Assembly: GCA_015478945.1 (NCBI GenBank)
Contig: JABUQX010041992.1
Location: 1 to 34,738, forward strand
Source: Trachelipus rathkii
Taxonomy: Eukaryota; Arthropoda; Malacostraca; Isopoda; Trachelipodidae
Direction: 5' to 3'
DNA length: 34,738 nucleotides
Shown: positions 1-9,310 of the stretch, piece by piece
Numbering within the stretch: position 1 is the first letter of the stretch
Layout of the letters: the number at the start of each line of letters is the position of its first letter
Made by a program: the position numbers and the translations under genes
The notes under the pieces: generated by a model
Told to the model about the DNA's origin: nothing
Seen by the model: the letters and a program-made list of their open reading frames with translations, nothing else
The model's database searches: none

Positions 1-598
1 CTCGTCTGTTCCTTATATACCCGCTGGGTTGTTTACGAATATTTTATTATCATATTATTATAGGAAACGTATCAGGCGATTTATTGTGAAATCTATTGAT
101 TTTACAAATTAAATATGCAAAAGAAAATCTATATATGAAAAATGGGTATTGCGCGATTGGAAAATCCTAGGGGAATTCCATAAATATTAAGAAATTAAAT
201 TATTAAATCTTTTATGTTGCACAATTTGTTTTTCCATAATATCAAATATCATTTAATAATTTAAATTATTTAGCTATACTACATCCTGTTTATTACTGTA
301 ATTAGGTTTTTACAATTAAGCAATAGCTTTCTTTTCAGTTGCCCCTCCTAATTAGAGAATGCTTGAAAAGAATCAAAATTTTAAAACTAACTAACTAAAT
401 ATTACAATAAAACTAAAATATGAATTATTAATATGAAATAAGAATCAAATCTCTATCAATCAAATTAATATAATATATATTATCGACTATTATTTTTAGT
501 TTCCTCTTGATTTTCTGCTGGAATATACTGGATTGTTATATATACTACCATTTATGACTGATATAGTTACTTAAAGATAATTATTAAGCATGCATGTC
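1..598. other. AT-rich intergenic DNA, no gene seen
   Basis: Read on both strands. It is AT-rich without long simple repeats, has no open frame with a recognisable motif, and carries no RNA-gene signal. It leads directly into the first TA array. Confidence 0.6.
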
Positions 599-720
599 AT
601 CCTATATATCTATATATTTATATATAATAATATATAATATATATATATATAATATATATATATAATATATATAATATAGTATATAATAATATATATATAT
701 ATATATATAAATATTTATAA

Positions 721-757
<37 letters not shown>

Positions 758-1600
758 TGATTATATATTATATAATATATCACACTATATATATATTATA
801 TGTACTACTATATTATATATATATATAATTACAAATATATATAAATATATAATAATATATAGAAATACTAATATTAGCACATACTATTATGCAGATTATT
901 AATTATAATTTATCTTTTATCAACATAAATACCTATACTAAATTCAATAATCCTTTATACTTAACTATATTTACTAGATATATATATATATTATACATAT
1001 ATAATAATATATACGGGAATATAAGGGACGTTAGGTATTATATAATATATAATATAGTACATAATTATTATATATATAATATATATAATATATATATATA
1101 TTATATATATAAATAATATAATATATATAATATATATATATAATATTATATAATATTATTATCAGTGGGGTATAGAATTTTTGTCATTCAGACTCATATA
1201 TAATATATAATATATCCATATATAATATATATATTATATATATATACTTATATATATATAATATATATATATATAGATAATATATAATATATATATATAG
1301 ATTCCATATATATATTATTATATATATAATATATATATAATAATTAATATATATATATATTATATACATTATATATATATATTATATAAAATATATATAT
1401 ATATATATAAGTAATTATAGTATATATATTACTAAGGAGTGATGGAATATACTGATATATATATATATTATATATTATATATATATACATATATATATGT
1501 TATAATATATATATTATATATCTATATTCTCGATATAATATAATAAGTATAATATAATATTATTATGAGAGTAATATATTATATATATATTATATATGTC
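599..1600. repeat. (TA)n array 1, about 1 kb
   Basis: Almost continuous TA dinucleotides, interrupted every 6-14 bases by an extra A or T (TATAATATATA patterns) and by a few short unique islands, for example near 887-960 and 1160-1195. The open frames here are only Tyr/Ile strings read from TA repeats and are not genes. Such arrays are self-complementary and can form cruciforms. They are also hard to sequence, so the length and the interruptions may be partly artefactual. Confidence 0.9.
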
Positions 1601-1684
1601 TTTATATGTATTTCCCCATCCTGGGATTTTTTTTTAAGAAACTTGGGGTTGTTCTTCATCATTAAATCGGTGGGGGCGGCTGTA

Positions 1685-2321
1685 TCAAAATATTTATTTC
1701 TCCCAATATAATATTAAAGTTGTTACTATTTTTAATGCAGCATGATTCAATAATTTTTCCTTTTATCTGTTATGAGACTGACATAATAGTCCAGTTTATC
1801 AATATTTTATCCTACTCTTTTAAAACGTCTTCTATGTGAAGTAAGATGTGAATATCTGCAACTTATACGGAAAAATGAGAGTCGATCTCCTGTTGGCAAC
1901 TTACGTCATGATAATACTCAAGTCGTTTCGCCCACATAAATATCCTCATTACACGGTTATGACAAAAGGAATACTTCACTGGCACATGAATTAGAAACAA
2001 TTTTTGATTTATAGGTTTTTAAGACTTTTTGAAGGGAAGAGTATTGAAAGGGTGTAACACCGGAGTTCTTATGGTAATCATATTATTTATTAAATGTATT
2101 TAGAGTGTATTATAGAAATAGGGTTTAAATATAATATTTTCTCTAGGTAACGGGTTATGGTTATGGTAGAAATTTGCCTTCGCCTTCTTTAAAGCTCCAT
2201 TGATTATGTAAAGAGGATATTGTAAGGTTTTAAACGTTGTAAAAAGAAACTTTAGTTCATCCTGTAGAGTTGAGGGGGAGCCAATATATATTATAATACT
2301 GAATTTTTCAAACAAAGACAA
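1685..2321 (-). pseudogene. Penelope-like thumb region and GIY-YIG endonuclease, left copy, broken
   Basis: The minus strand from 2321 gives an open stretch of 73 codons containing DELKFLFTTFKTLQYPL followed by INGALKKAKANFY. This is the family's thumb pattern, with a conserved Tyr-Pro followed by an Ile and a basic helix. After a divergent linker, the GIY-YIG hallmark IYVGETT appears (1924-1941). Then comes KIIESCCIKNSNNFNI (about 1708-1757), which fits the conserved C-terminal Glu-Ser helix of these nucleases. The intact domain nicks target DNA for retroelement insertion. Stops lie in the linker, right after the GIY motif and near the end. The frame opens at a near-ATG position in the palindrome junction, so this is not a true start. 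Confidence 0.75.
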
Positions 2322-2413
2322 GGCCTTAATATGGGTTCGCCTCTTTCCCCCATTATTAGTAATTTGTTTATGGAGCTGGTTGAAAAGTATAAGTTCTTCC
2401 CCAATCCCATTTC
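2281..2413 (+). pseudogene. Second, short copy of the Penelope-like reverse transcriptase motif
   Basis: The plus strand reads MGSPLSPIISNLFMELVE from 2331, preceded by an FFKQRQGLN-type lead-in, and stays open for roughly 40 codons. It mirrors the minus-strand copy at 2590-2714. It then runs into sequence that does not continue the polymerase domain, because it meets the antisense copy. This is therefore a 130-base piece duplicated in opposite orientation, separating the core from the thumb on the minus strand. Confidence 0.75.
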
Positions 2414-2714
2414 AAAAAGTGGTCCCAATAAATGGCAATAATACTATTGTTAGGTTGACTCAAGGGTGAATCTGTAACTTCGTATTAATAGCATTCGAAT
2501 AAATTGTCAGATATCTGTGGTTTTCTTGAATAGGAATTGCACAAATTACGGCATCAAGTATCGATCCAATGAAACGCTTTGCAATAAATGGGATTGGGGA
2601 AAGAAAACTTATACTTTTTCAATACCATCTCCAATAAACAAATTACTAATAATGGGGGAAAGAGGCGAACCCATACTAAGGCCTTGTCTTTGTTTGAAAA
2701 ATTCAGTATTATAA
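2414..2714 (-). pseudogene. Penelope-like reverse transcriptase core, broken
   Basis: Read on the minus strand, the segment starts with residues like FFKQRQGLSMGSPLSPII, the conserved block before the polymerase active site in Penelope-like reverse transcriptases. It continues, after frame shifts, to RYLDAV (2547-2563), which sits where the family has R-Y-V-D-D, the catalytic aspartate pair. Here the second Asp reads as Ala or is lost to an indel. A later FTLEST stretch (2453-2470) matches the family's QFTLE-type motif. Together these give the usual order of palm motifs for an RNA-dependent DNA polymerase. The unpaired spacer of the palindrome supplies the RYLDA-FTLE part, so only one copy has it. 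Several frame breaks make it non-functional. Family assignment is firm; the exact subfamily is not determined. Confidence 0.75.
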
Positions 2715-3330
2715 TGAAAAAAGTTATGCTGCAATGTCAAATTACCGTTAACTAAATTTTCTTTTTACAACGTTTAAAACCTTAAAATATCCTCTTTCCA
2801 TAATCAATGGAGCTTTAAAGAAGGCGAAGGCAAATTTCTACCATACCCATAACCCGTTACCTAGAGTAACGATGTTCTTTGGTATAATTTTCTTATCCTC
2901 TACCTAACTACATTAAAGAAAATTTATATTCATAAGACATCGGTTACTAACCCTTTCAAATTACTCTTTCCTTCAAAAAGTCTTAAAACCTAAATGAATC
3001 AAAATGTTCTAATTCCGCATTGTCATTTATAGTATTCCTTGCCCAATCTGTATATAGTATTTATGTGGGCGAAACGATTGATTATAATAGACGTAATTGC
3101 AAAAAAGAGATCTGATTAATTTCCGATAGTCAGTCAATTCAGCCTCCCTTTATCACTTCTCCTAGAAGAAGTTTCTAAACCGAGAGGATAAATATTAGAT
3201 GAACATGACACCTAATTATTGTCAGTCTTCAGATAACAAAAAAAGAAAATTATTGACTCATACTGCATTAAGAAAATAGTAACAACTTTAATAAATTGGC
3301 AGGAAAATAAATAAATTTTGATACATTACT
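2585..3330. repeat. Right arm of the large inverted repeat
   Basis: Reverse complement of the left arm with many small differences. The inner edge is set by the shared block around CCCAATCCCAT (plus about 2400-2412; minus 2585-2599). The outer edge is set by the shared run at about 3265-3325, matching 1683-1735 in reverse. Confidence 0.8.
2735..3330 (+). pseudogene. Penelope-like thumb region and GIY-YIG endonuclease, right copy, broken
   Basis: The plus strand repeats the same domains: a thumb segment (about 2760-2850), then VIYSIPCPIC (3022-3051) and, one frame over, IYVGETI (3059-3076). The Tyr-Ser-Ile-Pro-Cys-x-x-Cys plus Tyr-Val-Gly-Glu-Thr combination is the GIY-YIG signature as found in Penelope-like elements, where two cysteines precede the YVG motif. 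The C-terminal IES-type helix is recognisable but frame-shifted near 3245-3265. This copy keeps the IPCxxC part better than the left copy, so the two arms complement each other as evidence. There is no open frame longer than about 40 codons, so it cannot be active. Confidence 0.75.
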
Positions 3331-3690
3331 TCATTGAACTAAAAACTCTACTTTTACAACTGTTGCTGTCTGATTCACCTTCTAACTTAAAAAGATGAAT
3401 GGAAGAGGCATATAGAACTGGGAATATGATTCAGTTGGGGGATTTTCCTTATCGCAGGAGTTTCTTGTTCACTTATATCACCCTGAAGAGCCGTGAGTGC
3501 TATGCCGCGAGCGTAAAAGCAGTGATTTTAAATTTTATTTAAGTAACATTTTTCTCGTTATTTAATCTTTTTTTTAAAATATTAAAGTTTATTATAAAAA
3601 AGTGTGTATTTCATACAAGAATTCCTCGCAATAAAATATAAACAAAACTTAGAGTTGGATAATACCTACCTATTATTTACCAAAACAAAT
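3331..3690. other. Gap: possible retroelement 3' tail, then AT-rich DNA
   Basis: Apart from the hammerhead-like motif there is nothing identifiable. The 3400-3520 part is noticeably richer in G+C than its surroundings and may still belong to the 3' untranslated part of the retroelement. Confidence 0.4.
3481..3530 (+). ncRNA. Hammerhead-like motif downstream of the Penelope-like copy (weak)
   Basis: CCCTGAAGAG begins at 3481 and is followed by a GC-rich possible stem and then GCGTAAAAGC. CTGANGA followed by a stem and GAAA is the hammerhead core. Penelope-like elements are known to carry hammerhead ribozymes, and this lies 150 bases beyond the right copy in the right orientation. The second core block reads GTAA rather than GAAA, so at best it is a dead relic. 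A related motif occurs at 16400. Confidence 0.25.
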
Positions 3691-3701
3691 ATACTATAAA
3701 G

Positions 3702-3885
3702 TAAAATATATATATATATATTAAATATATATATATTATATACCATTATATATATATATATATATATAAGTATATATATATATATATATATAAAATATAA
3801 TTTATATATATATATTATAATATATATAAAGGTCTATATAATATATATTAAAATCCTATATATATAATATTTATAAATATATAAT
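3702..3885. repeat. (TA)n array 2
   Basis: TA dinucleotide tracts broken by short A or T slips. No open frame of interest. Confidence 0.85.
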
Positions 3886-4315
3886 AATTTCTGGACTCCG
3901 TTTCTTTTAGTAATTCTCCGTGCCATATGACCACATAATTTTAACCTCACACATTATATGCAAAATTTAAAAAACTTAAATATAGATATTATATGTCCTT
4001 CCGTGTTCATATATTGTGAGAAGATCCAGTTACAACTCGATCACTGTGTTCACACGCATCCATTTAATACTATTACCTCTATCGGTTATGTATTTATGTA
4101 TTCTCAACGGTATGTTCATCTGATTGTATGTTATGTTTATTATGTACTGTATGCTATGTTATTGTTACTCTTGTCTATTCGTAAGTTCTTATAATACTCG
4201 TTGATAATTTTTTATGTATGTAAGATACAGTATATACATTTTAATTTAAGGTAAGAATGCAGAAACTATATATCAGGTATGTATCATTACTAATATTTAG
4301 AATAGAATCTTACTT
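3886..4315. other. Unique AT-rich spacer
   Basis: An open frame of 78 codons lies at 3958-4194, but its product is a hydrophobic Tyr/Leu/Val-rich string with no motif, and its length is expected by chance at this base composition. No gene called. Confidence 0.5.
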
Positions 4316-4550
4316 ATTATATTATATATATTATATATAATATATATATTTTCTATATGCTATAGTTCAATATATTACTCATATACTGAAAGCTATACTA
4401 TATATATACTATATATAATTATATCTATTTTATATATATATATATTATATTCTATACTCTATTATAATATTATATATTATTATCTATTATATATATATAT
4501 ATTCAATATATACTACTCTATTATTATTATATATATATATATATATATTA
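4316..4550. repeat. (TA)n array 3, with interspersed CT/AC breaks
   Basis: TA tracts interrupted by repeated TACTAT and CTATAT words. Degenerate compared with the arrays at 4920-5530. Confidence 0.8.
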
Positions 4551-4885
4551 CTCCAAATGGAGTCCCTCTTTCAACAATCTCTCACAAACAGCGAAAACAG
4601 ACATATGTACACACCTATTAAATATTACAAGCATACATTCATGAAATTATAATGGAATCATGAACGGCTGAAAAAGCCTCTAGAAAATAATTAAATAATG
4701 TGATCTATAAAATAGTATACTTTTGTTCTTATTCCTCTTTCCATTGATCTTTATTATGCGCTAAATGAACAATATATTAGTTTATTCATTATCAAGTGTA
4801 TCACTTAAACACTCATATATTTGCTCACTTTAACACTCATTCTTGTTTGTGCAAATTTGGACACACCTTAACACATGCAGTTATA
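4551..4885. other. Unique spacer, no gene seen
   Basis: Mixed AT-rich sequence with a few CA-rich words (for example ACACTCA repeated loosely at 4808-4875). No open frame or RNA signal could be supported. Confidence 0.5.
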
Positions 4886-4918
4886 TATATATATATACTA
4901 TCATATATCATATACTAC

Positions 4919-4955
<37 letters not shown>

Positions 4956-5040
4956 ATATATATATATCTACTAATTATATATATAATATATATAATCAAA
5001 TATATTATTATATATATATATATATTATATTATATATATA

Positions 5041-5078
<38 letters not shown>

Positions 5079-5314
5079 TATATATAATATATTATATTAT
5101 ATAATATATATATAATATAATATATATAATATATATAATATATATATTATATAATATAATCTATATATATATATTATATATATAATATATAATATATATA
5201 ATATATATTATATATATATTATATATAATTATATTATGTATATATAATAATATATTATATAATATTTATATATATAATATATAATCTATATATATATATA
5301 ATATATATATATAA

Positions 5315-5355
<41 letters not shown>

Positions 5356-5535
5356 TATACTTTAACTAGTATAATAATATATATATCTTATCTATTACAT
5401 TATATATACATATATATATATATATATAATCTACTACTCTATATATTATATAATAATATATATATATATCTTATACTCTATATAATAAATTATATTATAT
5501 CTAATATATATATATATATAATATATACTATATAT
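4886..5535. repeat. (TA)n array 4, about 650 bp
   Basis: Nearly pure TA repeats with runs of up to about 40 uninterrupted bases. Overlapping open frames in this stretch are only Tyr-Ile strings. The array abuts the candidate exon just downstream. Confidence 0.9.
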
Positions 5536-5544
5536 ATACTACTA

Positions 5545-5815
5545 TTATACCACTACACCATATCCCAGGTAGGATTTTCACCCTGTCAGTTGGGCCAGCA
5601 TCTTCTTTTCTTTCATCTCGAAGCTTTTGATCCTGGGCATCTCTACCAAAACCTTTCTCGGCAATGTTTTCCCGATCTAGTCTTGATGTTATATACTCAG
5701 GTGGTGTTTTCACCCTTTCAAGTAGCATCTTCTCTTCTTCTCTCATTTGACCTCTAAAATCGTTCTCCCAGAGCTCTCCTGAAAATCGTGTTTCCAGGTA
5801 CAAATGTTTCCGATG
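5545..5815 (-). CDS. Candidate internal exon, charged protein with an internal duplication
   Basis: The minus strand is open from an in-frame TAA just above 5815 down to about 5528. Unlike other open frames nearby, it has balanced base composition and a hydrophilic product rich in Glu, Arg, Lys and Asp. The protein contains two related segments of about 40 residues, each ending in R-V-K-x-x-P: RVKTPPEY and RVKILPGIW, each preceded by a Glu/Arg/Lys-rich stretch (MREEEKMLLE and LRDERKEDAG). A plausible splice acceptor is GGACCAG at 5816-5822, preceded by a pyrimidine-rich tract. Possible donors (GGTGTAG, GGTATAA) follow the second RVK-P motif. I do not recognise the family. It could be one exon of a larger gene reading toward lower coordinates, or a relic. 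It sits 10 bases from a TA array, which would then be intronic. Confidence 0.35.
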
Positions 5816-5935
5816 CTGGTCCAGGAGTTATTCAAGCAGAAAAATGAATAGTTGTATTGCTAATCTATCAAGTAGTCATTTCATTATATATATTTTATAT
5901 CATAAATGGATTTTTGATTTTGATCTCTCTCAGAT

Positions 5936-5985
5936 ATTGTATATATATATTGTATATATATATTGTGTATATATATATTGTATAA
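5936..5985. repeat. Short minisatellite of TTGTATATATA units
   Basis: Four imperfect copies of a 13-18 base unit starting with ATTG followed by TATATATA. It is a higher-order variant of the local TA repeats. Confidence 0.75.
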
Positions 5986-6179
5986 TTATAGATTTTTTTA
6001 TTATAGATGAATTTTAGATTTTCAACATTTTCAATAATGTTCATTTATCACAGAGGAAATAATCATTGAGACAGTTATATGACATGAGAAAATAATCCGG
6101 GTTCATTTATGAAAATAGTTTGGGGGTGAATATTTTAATTGAAAGGAACCCGTTTCAATCCCCATTCATTGTTCAACAA

Positions 6180-6880
6180 TTTATTTTCACTATTTATATG
6201 TATAGTATTTGCTTTTTAATTATCCTTATATTTTAAAATATTCGTTACATTTTTACTTTTAAACAAAGGCTCATTATTTTTATCTTAATTTATTTTAATT
6301 TTTAAATTATTAAACTTAAATATACCGTTTTCAAATTACCCAATTTTTAAATACTTTTGCTTCGGGTAATTTTAAAGAAAGAATTAAAGAATATAAACCT
6401 GATTCGTTTATAAAAGTGGTATCGTTTGAAAATTTTTCCCATAGTGGATGGGGAAGGAATATCAACTTCAATTTCATTATACCTTAATTTATTATCTATC
6501 TCAACATGTTTTTTTTTAAAGTATTTATATTTTCTTTGTATTTCAAAATATTTATCACACCTTTGCATATAAACCAAAGCTCAATCTTTTTTATCTAATG
6601 TTATTAAAATATTTTTATTTTTAAATTTAAAAATATTTTTTTCAATAGATTTTTTGAATTGGTGGCGATTAGCCATCCATTCTGAATTTATTTCATTATA
6701 TTTGATTTATCATCTATTTCTGAATTTATTTCATTATATTTGATTTATCATCTATTTCAACGTTTTTTTTTAAAGTATTTATATTATCTTTAAATTTTAA
6801 AATATTAGTCACATCTTTGTCTTTAAAACAAAATTCATTCTTTTTATCATAATAAATTTTAACTCTTTTTTTTTCTATTT
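6180..6880. repeat. Three degenerate tandem copies of a 250-310 bp unit
   Basis: The same ordered words recur at about 6231-6330, 6541-6620 and 6795-6880: TTTTAAAATATT, then a CACAT or TACAT block, then AAACAAA or AACCAAA, then TTTTTATC. Copies 2 and 3 also share TTTTTTAAAGTATTTATATT before it. Read on the minus strand, two or more copies give a similar peptide with NILKYK or NILKFK followed by NINTLKKN, and copy 3 is open for about 45 codons. This suggests either a repeated protein segment that has decayed or a simple satellite whose frame is fortuitous. The 76-codon minus frame at 6347-6577 falls in copy 2 but uses a different frame from copy 3, which argues against it as a gene. Confidence 0.6.
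6681..6756. repeat. Perfect 38-bp tandem duplication
   Basis: Two adjacent identical 38-base copies begin TCTGAATTTATTTC and end CATCTATT, at 6681-6718 and 6719-6756. Identity is complete, in contrast to the divergent larger units around it, so this is a recent local duplication. Confidence 0.9.
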
Positions 6881-7625
<745 letters not shown>

Positions 7626-7659
7626 TTCGTTAGTTTTTTTATAAATATATTTATGTGTG

Positions 7660-8335
7660 CAGACTCTTCACGCTTGCTTTGTTTTGATAAATACTTGGAG
7701 TTTCTTAAAAATTGATTTTAAGTAATTTTTCCTTAAGAGCAAAATTATAGACCATTTAATTTCCTATAAAACTGTATTTATAAAATTTACCATTGATTTT
7801 TAAATGTAAATCCTCATAACTTTTGAAAAATGAAAAATCTTACCATTTTTATGAAGATAGTTTTATACTAATATAAGAACTTTACCATTTTTATAAAACT
7901 AATATTTTAAAAATTTCTTTCTCTTTAAGCTTTCAATCTTCTGATACGCTTGCCCTAATTCATCGTTAAGATCTAATATTTTAACATAATTCTTCTTCAT
8001 ATCTTCATAGTTGTTTTAATATATTTTAATAAATTTGTCTAAATATATTCTTGACAAATATGGTAAACCCATGATTATGTAGAGTATAATGTGAGCGATA
8101 AGGTTTATAATTATTACTATTCCATTTGTGTTTATATTTTTCATTAAAATTATAGTTCACACTTTCATATCTGCTTCTTTCACATTTATAGCATAAAGCC
8201 CATATCTATTAAATTTTCTACTTGAATTATCCATCCACATATCAGCTCTAACATCACCTTTAAACACAATAATCAATTCAACTACTTCTAAAAAGTTTTT
8301 CATCTTTCATCCATGACAAATAAAACGTATATTTC
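7660..8335 (-). pseudogene. Possible decayed coding sequence of unknown family
   Basis: On the minus strand a frame of about 48 codons starts at an ATG near 8302 (residues include GDVRADMWMDNSSRKFNR). It overlaps a second frame of about 58 codons containing LCYKCER, then YNFNEKYKHKWNSNNYKP. Further down, a charged, helix-like stretch occurs (DLNDELGQAYQKIESLKRKK, about 7922-7985), then YEDLHLKINGKFYKYS. The Cys-x-x-Cys and coiled-coil-like character, and fewer Ile/Phe/Leu than translated AT-rich DNA normally shows, hint at real protein ancestry. However, open runs of this length also arise by chance at this composition, and I recognise no family. If real, it carries at least two frame breaks. 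It lies in the same AT-rich island as the tandem repeats at 6.2-6.9 kb. Confidence 0.3.
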
Positions 8336-8590
8336 CAATTTTATTATAGATTTTTTATTATAAATGGATGCTAAAATTTTCTAAACAGATTTTCCTAGGA
8401 ATCTTCTTTGAAGCTCCAATGAGTGGTAAGGAAACTACCGAGTGAGCCAAGTGAGCGTGTACCAGATCCAAGGTGAAAGAAACGACTTGGTACCAACCCA
8501 AGAGCGAGGGATAACGATCGAATGTGGCTGGTAAAGCAAGTGAAATGAATAAAAAGTCTGGTGACCTGTTAAATCTTCTCGTACTACTTT
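8336..8590. other. GC-richer patch of unknown nature
   Basis: From about 8400 to 8580 the base composition rises clearly above the flanks. No open frame, splice-bounded exon or tRNA-type promoter could be supported. It could be a fragment of an unrecognised repeat. Confidence 0.35.
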
Positions 8591-8707
8591 ATATATTATA
8601 TTATTAATATATAATATTATTATATAATAAATTATATATAATATATATATATAAATCTAATATATATATAATATATATATATAATATATATAATATATTA
8701 TATATAT

Positions 8708-8740
<33 letters not shown>
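8591..8740. repeat. (TA)n array 5
   Basis: TA repeats with short interruptions, ending in a clean run at about 8709-8739. Confidence 0.85.
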
Positions 8741-8741
<1 letters not shown>

Positions 8742-8957
8742 CGTGACGTACTATCTATTTATTTGTTCAGATTTCAACAATAATTAATTAAACTAGATCG
8801 AAGTTTTAAAAATAGTTTGTTAAATTAAAGCATTATTAATAACAAAATTTTAATTATAATATTTGAAAGTAAAAATTCTGAATAGCCTCACATAATTAAT
8901 TATTATTGAAATCTAGAAACCCCATCTGTTTGGATGTTTTTAATTTTACCTGATCCA
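8741..8957. other. Unique AT-rich spacer between TA arrays
   Basis: No open frame, RNA signal or repeat seen. Confidence 0.5.
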
Positions 8958-9018
8958 TTATATATAATATATAATATATACTACATATTATCTTATTATA
9001 TAATATATATATTAATAG

Positions 9019-9058
<40 letters not shown>

Positions 9059-9130
9059 TATTATAATATATAATATAATATATCTATATATATCTTATAT
9101 ATCATTCTAATATAATTACTATATATATAT

Positions 9131-9177
<47 letters not shown>

Positions 9178-9310
9178 ATATAGTTACATATATTGTATGT
9201 AAAAATATGTATATAATATATTATTAATAATAAGAAAAATAATATAATATACTTATTATTATATATATATATATTATATATAATATAATAATATATATAT
9301 GATATTACAC
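8958..9310. repeat. (TA)n array 6
   Basis: TA tracts with ATA/TAA slips and a few unique bases. A 75-codon minus-strand frame here is a Tyr/Ile repeat artefact. Confidence 0.85.

Larger units (their letters stand above)
1685..2413. repeat. Left arm of the large inverted repeat
   Basis: This arm pairs with 2585-3330. Its outer part carries the C-terminal half of the element on the minus strand. Its inner end (2281-2413) carries the reverse transcriptase MGSPLSP segment on the plus strand. Similarity ends close to 1685: the sequence from 1620 to 1680 has no counterpart beyond 3330. Confidence 0.8.
1685..3330. mobile_element. Palindromic double copy of a decayed Penelope-like retroelement
   Basis: Two arms, about 1685-2413 and 2585-3330, are reverse complements of each other with scattered substitutions and indels, around a spacer of about 170 bp centred near 2502. 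Matched landmarks include the MGSPLSP codons (plus at 2331; minus at 2674), the IYVGET codons (minus at 1924-1941; plus at 3059-3076) and the KIIESCC region (minus at 1737-1757; plus near 3245-3265). The encoded motifs are those of Penelope-like elements: a reverse transcriptase core followed by a C-terminal GIY-YIG nuclease. Partial copies in inverted or tandem arrangement are known for this class. Neither copy is intact: there are stops and frame breaks, and no N-terminal half of the polymerase was seen. A fold-back read or misassembly is the main alternative explanation for the palindrome. Confidence 0.8.

Noticed and set aside
2517..2714. 65-codon plus-strand open frame in the palindrome
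   Set aside because: It is antisense to the reverse transcriptase core on the minus strand.
4796..5104. 102-codon plus-strand open frame
   Set aside because: Mostly Tyr-Ile repeats read from a TA array.
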